Positions 8,502 through 16,613 of a stretch of DNA of 64,000 nt are shown here, piece after piece. This DNA is from Gracilimonas sp965227785 (GTDB lineage: Bacteria > Bacteroidota > Rhodothermia > Balneolales > Balneolaceae). Under the pieces are notes generated by a model. The model worked only from the letters and a program-made list of their open reading frames with translations, searched no databases and was not told where the DNA came from. A program made the translations under genes and the position numbers. Location of the stretch: the NCBI RefSeq assembly GCF_965227785.1, contig NZ_OZ245785.1, positions 1,240,001 through 1,304,000 on the forward strand, given 5' to 3'. Each line of letters opens with the position of its first letter. Position 1 is the first letter of the stretch.

Positions 8502-11500
8502 ATGAAAATCATTGATGTTTCGATACGCCGGAAAGTTACCATTGCCATGTTTACAATCGGGATCCTGCTGTTCGGTATGGTTTCCCTTTCCCGACTTAAT
8601 GTAAATCTGCTCCCTGAACTCAGCTATCCAACCCTCACCATCCGAACTGAATTTGAAGGTGCAGCTCCTGTTGAAGTTGAAAACCTGATCACCAAACCTG
8701 TCGAAGAAGCCGTTGGAGTGGTAAAAGGCGTACAACAAGTAAGATCTATTTCCCGAGCCGGCCAATCTGATGTAGTGCTGGAATTTGCCTGGGGAACAGA
8801 TATGAACATCGCCAACCTGGATGTGATGGCCAAACTGGATGCTGTTCAGCTTCCTTTAGATGCCGACAAACCGGTAACCCTGCGATTTGATCCTACTCTC
8901 GACCCCATCATGCGGTATGCGCTCTATTATAATGAGGGAGACAGTGAACAACCAGCAAATGATGATGTAAGTGCAGACTATGCCAGCTATCAGGATCTGG
9001 AAAGCCCGGATGCAATTTCAAGGCTGAAAGGATTGCGTGTTCTTGCGGATGAACAGCTCAAGAAGAATTTAGAATCAGCCCTTGGGGTTGCTTCGGTAAA
9101 AATAAGCGGAGGACTGGAAGAAGAGATCCAGGTAAACATCGATCAGCAGCGACTGGCTTATTTAAATATCCCAATCGAGAGTGTGACACAGATTTTAAGT
9201 GCAGAAAACGTGAACCTTTCCGGGGGACGGCTGGAGGAAGGAACTCAACAATACCTGGTACGGACGCTGAATGAATTTAAGTCTGTTGAGCAAATCAGAA
9301 ATGTGGTGGTTGCACGAAATCAGGATAATACCATTTACCTTAAAGATGTGGCCGACGTAACCCAGGCCTATAAAGAACGTGAGGCCATCACCCGGCTGAA
9401 TGGTGCTGAAGCCGTAGAAATTGCCATTTATAAAGAAGGAGATGCAAATACAGTTGCTGTGGCTGAGGCCGTAAACGCACGTATGGCAAACATTAGAGAT
9501 GCTCTGCCCTCTAACATGAAGCTCGAAAAAGTATATGATCAGTCTGTCTTTATTTCTTCTGCGGTGAATGAAGTGAAGAATGCAGGGATCATCGGGGGAA
9601 TTCTGGCCGTACTTGTTCTTTATTTATTCCTCAGGAACTTCTGGACCACCGTAATTATATCCGTCTCTATTCCTGTGTCCATTATTGCCACCTTCAATCT
9701 GATGTATGGCAACGATATTTCACTGAACATTATGTCTTTGGGTGGAATTGCCCTTGGTATCGGGATGCTGGTGGATAACTCAATTGTTGTTTTGGAGAAT
9801 ATTGCCCGGCACCGGGAAATGGGTAAAGCAATCGTAGAATCGGCCCGTGAAGGGGCCGGAGAAGTCGGGATGGCCGTTATTGCCTCTACCCTCACCACCA
9901 TCGCGGTATTCTTTCCGCTCGTATTTGTGCAGGGAATTGCCGGACAGCTTTTCCGCGATCAGGCCCTCACGGTGACGTTCTCGTTATTAGCTTCATTGGT
10001 TGTGGCCATCACCCTGATCCCCATGCTTTCATCCATCGGAGGCAAGAAAAACGAAGCTCAACCGCTTGATCTGAAAGAGCCTAAAACCAAAGCCGGTCGC
10101 GGACTTCGATCCGTACGCATGTTTTTATTCTACACGATACCGACTGCAATTACCAAAGGATTTAAGTTCATCTTTCGCTGGATTGGGGTAATCTGCAAAT
10201 TCCTTTTTTCTCCTTTTGTATGGGCATTTGACAAATCTTATCAGGCTACAGAGAAAGTTTATGCCGGACTGCTCCGCTGGTCGTTGAACCATAAGTTCAT
10301 TGTGCTCTCCGTTGCATTGTTATCCTTTGCAGGGTCACTTGCTTTAGTTCCCCAAATAGGTATTGAGCTTATTCCCCAGCTTTCGCAGGGTGAGTTTGCC
10401 GTGGAATTCAAACTGCCTCCCGGAACTCCGATTGAAGAAACTGATAGAGCCTTGCGCTCGGTTCAAAACAAATCCAAAAGCCTGGATAACGTACGAACTA
10501 CCTTTGCTGTGGCAGGTACCGGAAACCAGATGGATGCCAACCCTGAACAGGGCGGTGAAAACTGGGGCGAACTCAGCGTAACTCTTGCCTCGGGTTCTTC
10601 TACAATGGATGAAGAAGCAGCGATGGACCAGATGCGTTCCTCCCTTCAACAAATTCCCGGATTGCAGTATAAGTTCTCCCGTCCTTCCCTGTTCTCCTTC
10701 AAAACACCGATTGAAATTGAGATTTCCGGGTTTGATTTAGATAAACTTAAGCTTGCCGGTGATGCCGTGGCCCGTAAACTGTCGTCCAACGACCGGTTTG
10801 CTGATGTAAAAAGCACGATGGAAACCGGAAGCCCGGAAATTCAGATACTTTTTGACCGCGACCGGGCTGCTGCCCTTGGTTTGCAGGTACATGAAGTTGC
10901 CGATCGTATTGTAAGTAATGTACGTGGCGATGTGGCTACCCGTTATTCCTGGAGAGATCGTAAAATTGACGTACTGGTTCGTGCCCGAGAAGCCGATCGT
11001 GCCTCTATTGATGAAATTCAACGCCTGATTGTAAATCCGGACAATGAACGCCCTATTCCCCTCAGTGCGATTGCTGAAGTACAAATTGCTAACGGACCGG
11101 GTGAAATCCGCCGTGTTTCCCAGCAGCGTGTCGCCATCGTTTCGGCAAACCTGAACTATGGTGATTTAGGCGAAGCGGCTGAAGAAGTGGAACAGGCACT
11201 TTCTGAACTTACATTACCGACCGGAATACTGGCTCAAATAGGCGGACAGAATGAAGAGATGGCTGATTCGTTTCAGTCACTCATCTTTGCTCTTTCCCTG
11301 GCTATATTCCTGGTATACCTGGTGATGGCTTCTCAGTTTGAGTCGCTGCTGCATCCTTTTATTATCCTGTTCACCATTCCGTTGGCTTTGGTAGGTGCCA
11401 TTCTTGGACTTTACGTAACCGGCACCACCATAAGCGTGGTTGTATTCATCGGGTTGATATTGCTGGCCGGTATTGTAGTTAATAACGCCATCGTACTTAT

Positions 11501-11792
11501 CGACCTGATTAATCAGATGCGTGAGAAAGGCGTGGAAAAACTGGAAGCCATTAAAGAAGGCGGAAAATCACGATTACGCCCTATTCTTATGACTACCATG
11601 ACCACCACCCTCGGTCTTCTGCCCCTGGCTATTGGTTTTGGTGATGGTGCTGAGCTACGTGCTCCGATGGGGATTACTGTTATTGGCGGGCTCCTATTTT
11701 CCACCTTACTCACCCTTGTTGTTATTCCTGTGATGTACGACATCCTTGATCGCAAGACCTACACCACTCAACCTGAAACCGAAACGGCCTAA
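8502..11792 (+). CDS. RND efflux permease (HAE1/AcrB-like), first copy
   Basis: Proton-driven inner-membrane pump, 1096 residues, AcrB-like with 12 expected membrane helices and two large periplasmic loops. TM4 carries GIGMLVDNSIVVLENI, keeping the first of the AcrB D407/D408 pair. TM10 reads GIVVNNAIVLIDLINQ, where AcrB has a lysine (K940). Between TM6 and TM7 there is a longer than usual cytoplasmic/amphipathic linker (about residues 505-595), explaining why this protein is about 90 residues longer than its neighbour. It starts 12 bp after the adaptor gene. The substrate (drug, lipid or other) cannot be deduced. Confidence 0.92.
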   Translation: MKIIDVSIRRKVTIAMFTIGILLFGMVSLSRLNVNLLPELSYPTLTIRTEFEGAAPVEVENLITKPVEEAVGVVKGVQQVRSISRAGQSDVVLEFAWGTDMNIANLDVMAKLDAVQLPLDADKPVTLRFDPTLDPIMRYALYYNEGDSEQPANDDVSADYASYQDLESPDAISRLKGLRVLADEQLKKNLESALGVASVKISGGLEEEIQVNIDQQRLAYLNIPIESVTQILSAENVNLSGGRLEEGTQQYLVRTLNEFKSVEQIRNVVVARNQDNTIYLKDVADVTQAYKEREAITRLNGAEAVEIAIYKEGDANTVAVAEAVNARMANIRDALPSNMKLEKVYDQSVFISSAVNEVKNAGIIGGILAVLVLYLFLRNFWTTVIISVSIPVSIIATFNLMYGNDISLNIMSLGGIALGIGMLVDNSIVVLENIARHREMGKAIVESAREGAGEVGMAVIASTLTTIAVFFPLVFVQGIAGQLFRDQALTVTFSLLASLVVAITLIPMLSSIGGKKNEAQPLDLKEPKTKAGRGLRSVRMFLFYTIPTAITKGFKFIFRWIGVICKFLFSPFVWAFDKSYQATEKVYAGLLRWSLNHKFIVLSVALLSFAGSLALVPQIGIELIPQLSQGEFAVEFKLPPGTPIEETDRALRSVQNKSKSLDNVRTTFAVAGTGNQMDANPEQGGENWGELSVTLASGSSTMDEEAAMDQMRSSLQQIPGLQYKFSRPSLFSFKTPIEIEISGFDLDKLKLAGDAVARKLSSNDRFADVKSTMETGSPEIQILFDRDRAAALGLQVHEVADRIVSNVRGDVATRYSWRDRKIDVLVRAREADRASIDEIQRLIVNPDNERPIPLSAIAEVQIANGPGEIRRVSQQRVAIVSANLNYGDLGEAAEEVEQALSELTLPTGILAQIGGQNEEMADSFQSLIFALSLAIFLVYLVMASQFESLLHPFIILFTIPLALVGAILGLYVTGTTISVVVFIGLILLAGIVVNNAIVLIDLINQMREKGVEKLEAIKEGGKSRLRPILMTTMTTTLGLLPLAIGFGDGAELRAPMGITVIGGLLFSTLLTLVVIPVMYDILDRKTYTTQPETETA

Positions 11793-11801
11793 CAAACTGC
11801 C

Positions 11802-14800
11802 ATGCATATTACCGATTTATCCATCCGACGCCCGGTAACCACGCTCATGGTTTTTGTGAGCCTGCTGGTTGTGGGCTTGATTGCCACCCGACTGGTTCCG
11901 CTTGAGTTTATGCCGAACATCACTTTCCCCGGGGCTTTTATTCAGCTTCCCTACCCCAATTCTACCCCAACCGAGGTTAATGAAAATATAGCCCGGCCTA
12001 TTGAAGAGGTATTGGCTACCATCAGCGGGGTTGAGCGTATTAACTCCAACTCCGGGGAAGACAATGCGGGTGTATTCATTACTTTTAAACAAGGGAATGA
12101 TATTGACCTCAAAGCCATCGAGATCAAGGAAAAAATCGAAAGCATCCGAAATCAGCTGCCCGATGACTTTGAGCACTACACCATCAATAAATTTCAGGAT
12201 GGAGATGCTCCCACTCTACTTCTGCGTATTTCCAGCAACCGGGATCTTTCAGACGCTTATGAGTTATTGAACCGCAACCTGAAGCAGCGCATCGAGCGTA
12301 TTCCCGGAGTAGGTCAGGTTACTTTGTACGGTGTGGAGAAAAAAGAAATACGAATTGAGCTCGATCCAGACCGGCTCACCCAGTATAACATCAACCTGAA
12401 CAGATTAAGTAGCACCCTTCGTCAGGCCAATTTTTCTATCTCAGCTGGAAAAATTACCGATGCCGGCCTTCGGTACATGGTTCGCCCCGTCGGCAACCTG
12501 AATGGTGTAGAGGATATCGAAAACCTGATTGTGGCAGACAACAACATCCGTGTTAAAGATATCGCCACGGTAAAATACACCTCCCCGGAGCGAAATTATG
12601 CCCGTCACCTCGACCGCAAATACGCTATCGGACTTGATATCACCAAAGAATCTACCGCCAATACCGTTGAAGTGGTTGACAGAGTTTTAGCTGAAATTGA
12701 CGAGGTGAACGAGCTGCCTGAAATGCAGGGTATTGAAATTTTTGAAATGTTTAATCAGGCTGACGGAATCCTGAGTTCGCTTCGGGAGCTTTTTAATTCG
12801 GGCATGATCGGTGCCCTCCTCTCCGTGTTTGTGCTTTATATCTTCCTTCGGCAGATGAGCACTACCCTTATCGTAGCTACGGCGGTTCCCTTTTCACTCA
12901 TCGTAACGCTCGGTTTTTTCTACTTCCTCGATATTTCCCTGAATATCCTTTCCATGATGGGACTCATGCTTGCCATTGGTATGCTTGTAGATAATGCGGT
13001 AGTGGTAACAGAGAACATACACCGGTACCAGCGCAAAGGAAATGATGCTAAAAAATCAGCTCTTTTTGGAGCTAAGGAAGTTTCCATAGCCGTAACAGCC
13101 GGTACGCTTACGTCCATTATAGTTTTTCTGCCTAATGTGGTAAATGAGAGCTTTATCTCACAGCATATGTATTATATCGGTATGGCTATAATTATTGCCC
13201 TGCTGGCTTCTTTGGTTATATCACTGTCCGTTATTCCCCTGCTGGCTTCCAAAATTCACCCACCGGAAAAGTCAAAGAAGAAAACAGTTATCGATAAGCT
13301 ATCTGTTAAGTACTCTGCTCTGCTTGGGTGGTTATTGGAACGGCGTAAAATCTCCGTTTTATTTATCACCTTGCTGTTCCTTAGTGGAGGCATTCCGATG
13401 GCTTTTATGAATGTGGATATGTTTCCGCGGATTGAAGAACGGCAGCTACGCCTGCAGTACAACCTGAATGCCAGCTATACCCTGGATCGTGTCAAAGAAT
13501 CGGTTGACCGGATTGAAGAGTACCTGTATGAGAACAAGGATAAGTTCGAAATTGAGTCTGTTTATACCTATTACCAGCCTGAGTATGCGCAGTCGACCAT
13601 CAACCTTATTGATGAGGATGATGCCAAAAAAGCGGTGACACAGATTAAGGAAGAAATACAGAAAGACCTGCCTAAAATTGCACTCGGTCAACCGGCTTTT
13701 GAGTTTATCAGCCGTAACAGCGCCGAACAGGTTCGGGTTTTTGTTCAGGGTGAATCGATGGACGTTCTTGAAGACCTGGCCGATCAGGTAGAATGGCGGC
13801 TTGGTCAGATTGAAGGCTTTTCAGACGTGCGCTCCGAAGCTGAAGCCGGCAGTGATGAAATCCGCCTCACCGTAAACCATGATCGCGCCCGTAATTTCGG
13901 ACTTACATCCTCGGCCGTTGCCAGTATGGTTTCCGGAGCCATGCGTGGCCAAACTATTCAGCGTATCCGGGGTGAAGACAGTGAAATTGATGTAATTCTG
14001 GCCTTTCAGGATGTGAACCGGCAAACCATCGACGATCTTAAAAACCTCCCGATTTCGATTAATGACGAGCAGTCCGTAAAACTTGCTACCCTGGCTGATT
14101 TTGAAGAGCGGCCCGGAGCCGGACGTATTTTCCGTGAAAACCGGCGAACCTCCTTGGGCATTTCCGTCAACCTCGATGACATAACTTCGGATGAAGCCCG
14201 CGGAAAAATTTCTCAGGTGATGGATCAGATTGTGTACCCGGCCGGATATGGATGGAGTTACGGGCGCAGCTTTGGAAACGACATGGATGCCATGAACACT
14301 ATGTTATTTAACATCGGCATTGCCTTTTTCCTGATTTACCTGATTATGGCCTCGTTGTTTGAATCCCTTATTTATCCCACAAGCGTACTCTCCTGTATTT
14401 TTTATGGCATGATTGGAATCTTCTGGTTCTTCTTTATCACCGGCACCACTTTTGACCTCATGGCCTTCATCGGTATTCTTATCCTGATGGGAATTGTGGT
14501 GAATAACGGGATCGTGCTTATCGATCATATCAATCACCTCCGCAGTGAGGGTTTGTCCCGAAGGGAAGCCGTAATACAGGGCGGTAAAGATCGTATGCGA
14601 CCTATTCTTATGACCGCAGCCACAACTGTACTTGGCTTGGTTCCCCTCTGTTTCGGAACTACTCAGATTGGGGGTGACGGCCCGCCCTACTTCCCAATGG
14701 CCCGTGCTATCGTGGGCGGACTAACCTTCTCAACCGTTGTAACCCTGCTGGTACTCCCCTCCATTTATGTGATTTTGGATGACATCAAGATCTGGAGCAA

Positions 14801-14825
14801 CCGGATTTTACATGCGGCGAGATAA
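11802..14825 (+). CDS. RND efflux permease (HAE1/AcrB-like), second copy
   Basis: A second, clearly different RND permease of 1007 residues, 9 bp after the first. The TM4 motif is AIGMLVDNAVVVTENIH and the TM10 motif GIVVNNGIVLIDHINH. Amphiphilic repeats and the two porter domains follow normal AcrB order. The two permeases diverge in sequence and in the central linker, so this is an old duplication rather than a recent one. By analogy with the MdtBC heteromeric pumps the two may assemble together with the single adaptor, but they could equally form separate homotrimers; the sequence does not decide. Confidence 0.92.
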   Translation: MHITDLSIRRPVTTLMVFVSLLVVGLIATRLVPLEFMPNITFPGAFIQLPYPNSTPTEVNENIARPIEEVLATISGVERINSNSGEDNAGVFITFKQGNDIDLKAIEIKEKIESIRNQLPDDFEHYTINKFQDGDAPTLLLRISSNRDLSDAYELLNRNLKQRIERIPGVGQVTLYGVEKKEIRIELDPDRLTQYNINLNRLSSTLRQANFSISAGKITDAGLRYMVRPVGNLNGVEDIENLIVADNNIRVKDIATVKYTSPERNYARHLDRKYAIGLDITKESTANTVEVVDRVLAEIDEVNELPEMQGIEIFEMFNQADGILSSLRELFNSGMIGALLSVFVLYIFLRQMSTTLIVATAVPFSLIVTLGFFYFLDISLNILSMMGLMLAIGMLVDNAVVVTENIHRYQRKGNDAKKSALFGAKEVSIAVTAGTLTSIIVFLPNVVNESFISQHMYYIGMAIIIALLASLVISLSVIPLLASKIHPPEKSKKKTVIDKLSVKYSALLGWLLERRKISVLFITLLFLSGGIPMAFMNVDMFPRIEERQLRLQYNLNASYTLDRVKESVDRIEEYLYENKDKFEIESVYTYYQPEYAQSTINLIDEDDAKKAVTQIKEEIQKDLPKIALGQPAFEFISRNSAEQVRVFVQGESMDVLEDLADQVEWRLGQIEGFSDVRSEAEAGSDEIRLTVNHDRARNFGLTSSAVASMVSGAMRGQTIQRIRGEDSEIDVILAFQDVNRQTIDDLKNLPISINDEQSVKLATLADFEERPGAGRIFRENRRTSLGISVNLDDITSDEARGKISQVMDQIVYPAGYGWSYGRSFGNDMDAMNTMLFNIGIAFFLIYLIMASLFESLIYPTSVLSCIFYGMIGIFWFFFITGTTFDLMAFIGILILMGIVVNNGIVLIDHINHLRSEGLSRREAVIQGGKDRMRPILMTAATTVLGLVPLCFGTTQIGGDGPPYFPMARAIVGGLTFSTVVTLLVLPSIYVILDDIKIWSNRILHAAR

Positions 14826-14888
14826 ACAACCCACATAAATCCATTTTTTCATTTATGTTTAGGGTGATTTTCAACTTCATCCTGATTC

Positions 14889-15617
14889 ATGACTGACGAC
14901 ATCACCAAGCATTCTGAGACGTTCACCATCCGGGCCAGTGAGGTCGGTTCCGGTGGACAGATTACCCTTCCTTCTCTTTGTTCGCTTTTTCAGGAAGTAG
15001 CTGGGAATCATGCCCACAAGCTGAACTTTGATATCACCCAGCTGCACGAGCAAGACCTGACCTGGGTGCTGCACCGAATGGACATCAGGATTGAGCGATA
15101 TCCCAACTGGCGGGAAAAGATTACGGTGGAAACCTGGCCGGCCGCCGGCGATGCCTTGCGGGCCTATCGTGATTACCGGATTCTGGACGAGGAGGGAGAA
15201 CAAATAGGTGCATGCCTCAGCTACTGGATGATGATCAACCTGAAAACCCGGAAGCCCACCCGCATACCTCAGGAAGTTTTGGACCTCCGATTGTCGGAAC
15301 TGGAACATGTAATGCCGGTAAAATCGGACCGGATGAATCCATTTGAAGAATCCGATGTAACTAAAAAGTTTGTGGTACGGAAATCAGACCTCGACATGAA
15401 TGAGCATGTAAACAACGCCCGGTTTGTAGAGTGGCTGATGGAAACTTATGATGATGACAAGGCTTACCTGATCAAGAATATGGATATCATGTTTATGCGG
15501 GAAAGCCATGCCGGCGATATGATCACCTCTGAACGGAAAAACCTGGAACATCAAAACTACCGCCATCAGCTCACCAACCAGGATGGAGATGTTTTAGCTT
15601 TGGCTGCTTGCAGCTGA
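14889..15617 (+). CDS. Acyl-ACP thioesterase (FatA/FatB family)
   Basis: Hydrolyses acyl-ACP to release free fatty acids. It is a 242-residue double hotdog protein. The N-terminal half has the substrate-facing SLCSLFQEVAGNHAHKL and LTWVLHRMDIRIERYPNW segments; the C-terminal half carries the catalytic signature DMNEHVNNARFVEWL with Asn and His. Length matches the bacterial members. It lies 63 bp after the RND operon, so it could be read through from it, but it has its own gap and may be independent. It is convergent with an aldo/keto reductase. Whether it feeds membrane remodelling or the LuxC/LuxE-like enzymes at 37-39 kb is speculation. Confidence 0.87.
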   Translation: MTDDITKHSETFTIRASEVGSGGQITLPSLCSLFQEVAGNHAHKLNFDITQLHEQDLTWVLHRMDIRIERYPNWREKITVETWPAAGDALRAYRDYRILDEEGEQIGACLSYWMMINLKTRKPTRIPQEVLDLRLSELEHVMPVKSDRMNPFEESDVTKKFVVRKSDLDMNEHVNNARFVEWLMETYDDDKAYLIKNMDIMFMRESHAGDMITSERKNLEHQNYRHQLTNQDGDVLALAACS

Positions 15618-15629
15618 TGTTATATCCGT

Positions 15630-15692
15630 AACCCTTCCAGGGTTATGGCATTCGTCCTTACTTTGGCTATGTGGTTTAACCCTGGAGGGGTT
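15630..15692. repeat. Palindromic dispersed-type repeat between convergent genes
   Basis: Two 15-base arms, AACCCTTCCAGGGTT (15630-15644) and AACCCTGGAGGGGTT (15678-15692), are inverted repeats of each other with one mismatch and 33 bases between. The left arm is itself a small hairpin. The element fills the gap between two convergent stop codons and could act as a terminator. The form resembles REP/MITE-like intergenic elements; only one copy is in this window. Confidence 0.6.
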
Positions 15693-15713
15693 GAAAATCG
15701 CTACTTGCCTATT

Positions 15714-16535
15714 TTACTTATCCCATTCGGGGGCAAAGTCAGGGTTAATAATCCGGGTATCTTTTTGGATATCATCGATGGCATAGAAATCGTCGTCTTC
15801 CAGCACAAAATCGAATACATCGATGTTCTCTTTCAGATGTTCTTCCGAAGAGGCTTTGGGTATGGCAACCACCTGCTCTTGCTCTATCAACCAGCGGAGT
15901 GCTATTTGTGCGGGTGATTTCCCATATTTTTCACCAAGCTTTTGGAGCAATGGATCATCCATCACTTTTGCCTGTGCAAGAGGAGCATAAGCAGTGAACA
16001 GGATATCCTGCTCGGCGGTATAGTCCAGTAAGTCAAACTGGCTCAGAAAGGGGTGGTACTCGACCTGATTGCAAAAGATGGGAGCTCCGAGCTCTTCATT
16101 CACTTCCTTCAATAACTTTAAAGGGAAGTTTGCTACGCCGATGTTCAGAGCTTTACCCTGATCGCGCAGTGACAGAAAAGCCTCCATCGTTTTTTCGATA
16201 TTCACTTCCCGATTTGGCCAGTGCACCAGCAAAAGATCCACGTAAGGAGTGTCTAATTCCCGGAGTGAGTTTTCTGCAATTTTTAAAACATCGTCTTTCT
16301 CAAGATGGGTATGCCAAACTTTTGTGGTTAGAAATATCTCTTCCCGATCTACGTGCGATCTTTTTATGGCCTCCCCGACTTCTCTTTCGTTTTTATAGCT
16401 TTGGGCAGTATCGATGTGGCGGTAGCCAAGATTCAGTGCCAGCTTTATTGTGTTTTCGCCTTCTCTGCCAATTAATCGGTGTGTTCCTAACCCTATTTCG
16501 GGCACTTCCACCCCTTGAATTGTTTTAAACTGCAT
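15714..16535 (-). CDS. Aldo/keto reductase (2,5-diketogluconate reductase type)
   Basis: NADPH-dependent carbonyl reductase with a (beta/alpha)8 barrel, 273 residues. The catalytic tetrad is visible: D42 and Y47 (GYRHIDTAQSYKNE), K72 (LTTKVWHTH) and H105 (YVDLLLVHWPN). The C-terminal cofactor motif IPKASSEEHLKENIDVFDF is present. Residues 1-20 (VPEIGLGTHRL) match the start of the family, supporting the ATG at 16535. It appears monocistronic. The physiological substrate cannot be read from sequence; close families reduce sugar-derived ketones and aldehydes such as methylglyoxal. Confidence 0.9.
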   Translation of the reverse strand: MQFKTIQGVEVPEIGLGTHRLIGREGENTIKLALNLGYRHIDTAQSYKNEREVGEAIKRSHVDREEIFLTTKVWHTHLEKDDVLKIAENSLRELDTPYVDLLLVHWPNREVNIEKTMEAFLSLRDQGKALNIGVANFPLKLLKEVNEELGAPIFCNQVEYHPFLSQFDLLDYTAEQDILFTAYAPLAQAKVMDDPLLQKLGEKYGKSPAQIALRWLIEQEQVVAIPKASSEEHLKENIDVFDFVLEDDDFYAIDDIQKDTRIINPDFAPEWDK

Positions 16536-16613
16536 GATAGGTAAAGAGTACTTGTCCTTTTTTGATTTATGGTTACTTATTTGGAATAACTGTTATCACA
16601 CGAAATCTGTTCA

